The notes under the pieces were generated by a model. The model was not told the DNA's origin. It ran no database searches and saw only the letters and a program-made list of their open reading frames with translations. Shown here piece by piece: positions 6,415-7,475 of a stretch of 7,475 nucleotides of DNA. Position 1 is the stretch's first letter. Every line of letters starts with the position of its first letter. The position numbers and the translations under genes are program-made. Origin of the DNA: Methylococcaceae bacterium (GTDB lineage Bacteria; Pseudomonadota; Gammaproteobacteria; Methylococcales; Methylomonadaceae); assembly GCA_947505055.1 (NCBI GenBank), contig CANNLO010000226.1, positions 1-7,475 of the forward strand, in the 5' to 3' direction.

Positions 6415-7473
6415 ATGCCTAATCAAAAGACCGTATTGGTTCACTTGGGCAGCGGTATGGGTAACATGCTGATGGCAACACCGATGATGGAAATGTTATC
6501 TCATGGGGGATATCAAATTGACTTGTGCCTGCAAGGTGAAACCCCAAAAGTTGACACCTTATTCCAAAGTTGGCCACATGTACGCACTGTCGCAGCAGAA
6601 CAAAGGCCCTTTTTAAATCAAGAATATAATATATATATCTACGGTTTTGAAGTTGCCGGCGAGCCCATCCACTTTACAAATTTTGATAATGCGATAATCC
6701 TCCATCCTATGTGGGACTGGGATAAAGGTTTTGGTTTGCATTCAGAAATAGAGCTTTATTCTAACCTGGCAAAACTTATTGTTCCTGAAGTACGTATCGT
6801 CATACAAACAAGCTGCGCTGCGTCTGAAAGAATTTTTGATGATATCACGGGAGATACCTGTGTTTTAATCCCCGGTGGTGGTATGCAGATGATTATTCGA
6901 AAATGGGCTAAATACGGAGAACTTGCCCAGCAAATAAAAAATGTTGCCGTTGTTGGGTTACCTGCTGATTTAAATCATTCAAATCGCATTATTTTTCCTG
7001 ACTGGTGCAAGAAAATATTTGGCAATACACTTAACTATCAAGGAAAAGCCTGGCATTTTGCTAGACATTTTGCCGAACGTCATGACAATGAAATGACTTT
7101 TCCTGGTCACGTTAAAAATTATATTGGCAAGTTGTCGCTGGAAGATACCGCCGCATTGATAAAACAGGCAGGCTATGTCATAGGCAATGATTGTGGAGTA
7201 ACCCATATGGCAGTAGCTTTAGGTAAACCGGTTTTTCCTATCTTGGGACCAACCAGTCGCCGAAAAGTATTCCCGGACTTTCTCAGTAATGTCAGCATTA
7301 TTTCAGAGAATTTTGATTGCCAACCTTGCCAGGAAAATAAGAAATCCGGTGTTTGGCGTGAAGATAAATCCCAGTGTTTCTGTCCATACTCTATCCGTTG
7401 TATGGAAGACATTTCTGTTGTAAAAGTCTTAAATCATGTTAGCGAAAAACTTAACAGGGATATTAGGCTATAG
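6415..7473 (+). CDS. Family 9 glycosyltransferase (heptosyltransferase-like)
   Basis: This 352-residue GT-B enzyme is of the GT9 family, which includes the LPS heptosyltransferases WaaC, WaaF and WaaQ and relatives in O-antigen loci. It probably transfers a heptose or other sugar to a lipid-linked acceptor in the cytoplasm. The N-terminal acceptor domain opens with LGSGMGNMLMATPMMEML at 11-28. The C-terminal donor-binding domain has PGGG at 153-156 with KW at 163-164, and GKLSLEDTAALIKQAGYVIG at 238-257 leading into NDCGVTHMAVALGKP at 258-272 and LGPTS at 277-281, the GT9 nucleotide-sugar signature. A Cys-rich tail follows: CQPC at 302-305, CFC at 321-323, and C329 in IRCM; a CxPC...CM pattern is seen in many GT9 proteins. 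One oddity is that position 17 is Asn, where characterised heptosyltransferases have a catalytic Asp (GD). The start at 6415 lies 55 bases after the preceding stop, with only a weak AGAG at 6402-6405. The gene is complete, ending two bases before the window edge. Confidence 0.9.
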   Translation: MPNQKTVLVHLGSGMGNMLMATPMMEMLSHGGYQIDLCLQGETPKVDTLFQSWPHVRTVAAEQRPFLNQEYNIYIYGFEVAGEPIHFTNFDNAIILHPMWDWDKGFGLHSEIELYSNLAKLIVPEVRIVIQTSCAASERIFDDITGDTCVLIPGGGMQMIIRKWAKYGELAQQIKNVAVVGLPADLNHSNRIIFPDWCKKIFGNTLNYQGKAWHFARHFAERHDNEMTFPGHVKNYIGKLSLEDTAALIKQAGYVIGNDCGVTHMAVALGKPVFPILGPTSRRKVFPDFLSNVSIISENFDCQPCQENKKSGVWREDKSQCFCPYSIRCMEDISVVKVLNHVSEKLNRDIRL

Positions 7474-7475
7474 TA

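Noticed and set aside
6979..7412. Two minus-strand frames of 75 and 79 codons opposite the GT9 gene
   Set aside because: They overlap each other and lie opposite conserved GT9 motifs; no ribosome sites or recognisable protein features support them.

Overview
This window looks like the middle of a bacterial surface-polysaccharide gene cluster, most likely for O antigen or a similar glycan, from a Gram-negative bacterium. The support is an ABC-exporter ATPase with a Wzt-type C-terminal domain, several glycosyltransferases, a small sugar or lipid-type methyltransferase, a WbsX-family protein, and a family 9 (heptosyltransferase-like) transferase. GT9 heptosyltransferase-like enzymes and Wzt exporters point to an LPS-making proteobacterium of moderate to low GC. 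The sequence alone does not allow a genus call. All supported genes lie on the + strand.

Layout, left to right: (1) the exporter ATPase, which enters from the left edge without its true start (bases 1-1212); (2) a class I SAM methyltransferase that overlaps the ATPase by 16 bases (1197-1859); (3) a GT2 glycosyltransferase (1899-2801); (4) a second GT2 glycosyltransferase (2818-3735); (5) a WbsX-family, GH99-like protein (3749-5014); (6) a 334-base AT-rich gap (5015-5348) with one doubtful 64-codon frame that overlaps the WbsX stop and one small inverted repeat; (7) a third GT2 glycosyltransferase of the WbbL or rhamnosyltransferase kind (5349-6359); (8) a GT9 glycosyltransferase (6415-7473), which ends two bases before the right edge.

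The probable working model is as follows. The GT2, WbsX and GT9 enzymes add sugars to a lipid-linked glycan on the cytoplasmic face of the inner membrane. The methyltransferase may decorate or cap the chain. The finished chain is then exported by the Wzt ATPase together with a permease (Wzm) that is expected just upstream of the window. No Wzx flippase or Wzy polymerase is visible, which fits the ABC-transporter route, though only part of the cluster is seen. The first five genes are tightly spaced (a 16-base overlap, then gaps of 39, 16 and 13 bases) and look like one operon. The gap after the WbsX gene is the only place in the window where a new transcription unit could plausibly begin. Base composition varies strongly along the cluster, as is usual for polysaccharide loci assembled by transfer.

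I did not find a clearly new system. The points most worth checking are the methyltransferase-Wzt coupling, the Asn in place of the usual catalytic Asp in the GT9 enzyme, and the odd gap after the WbsX gene.
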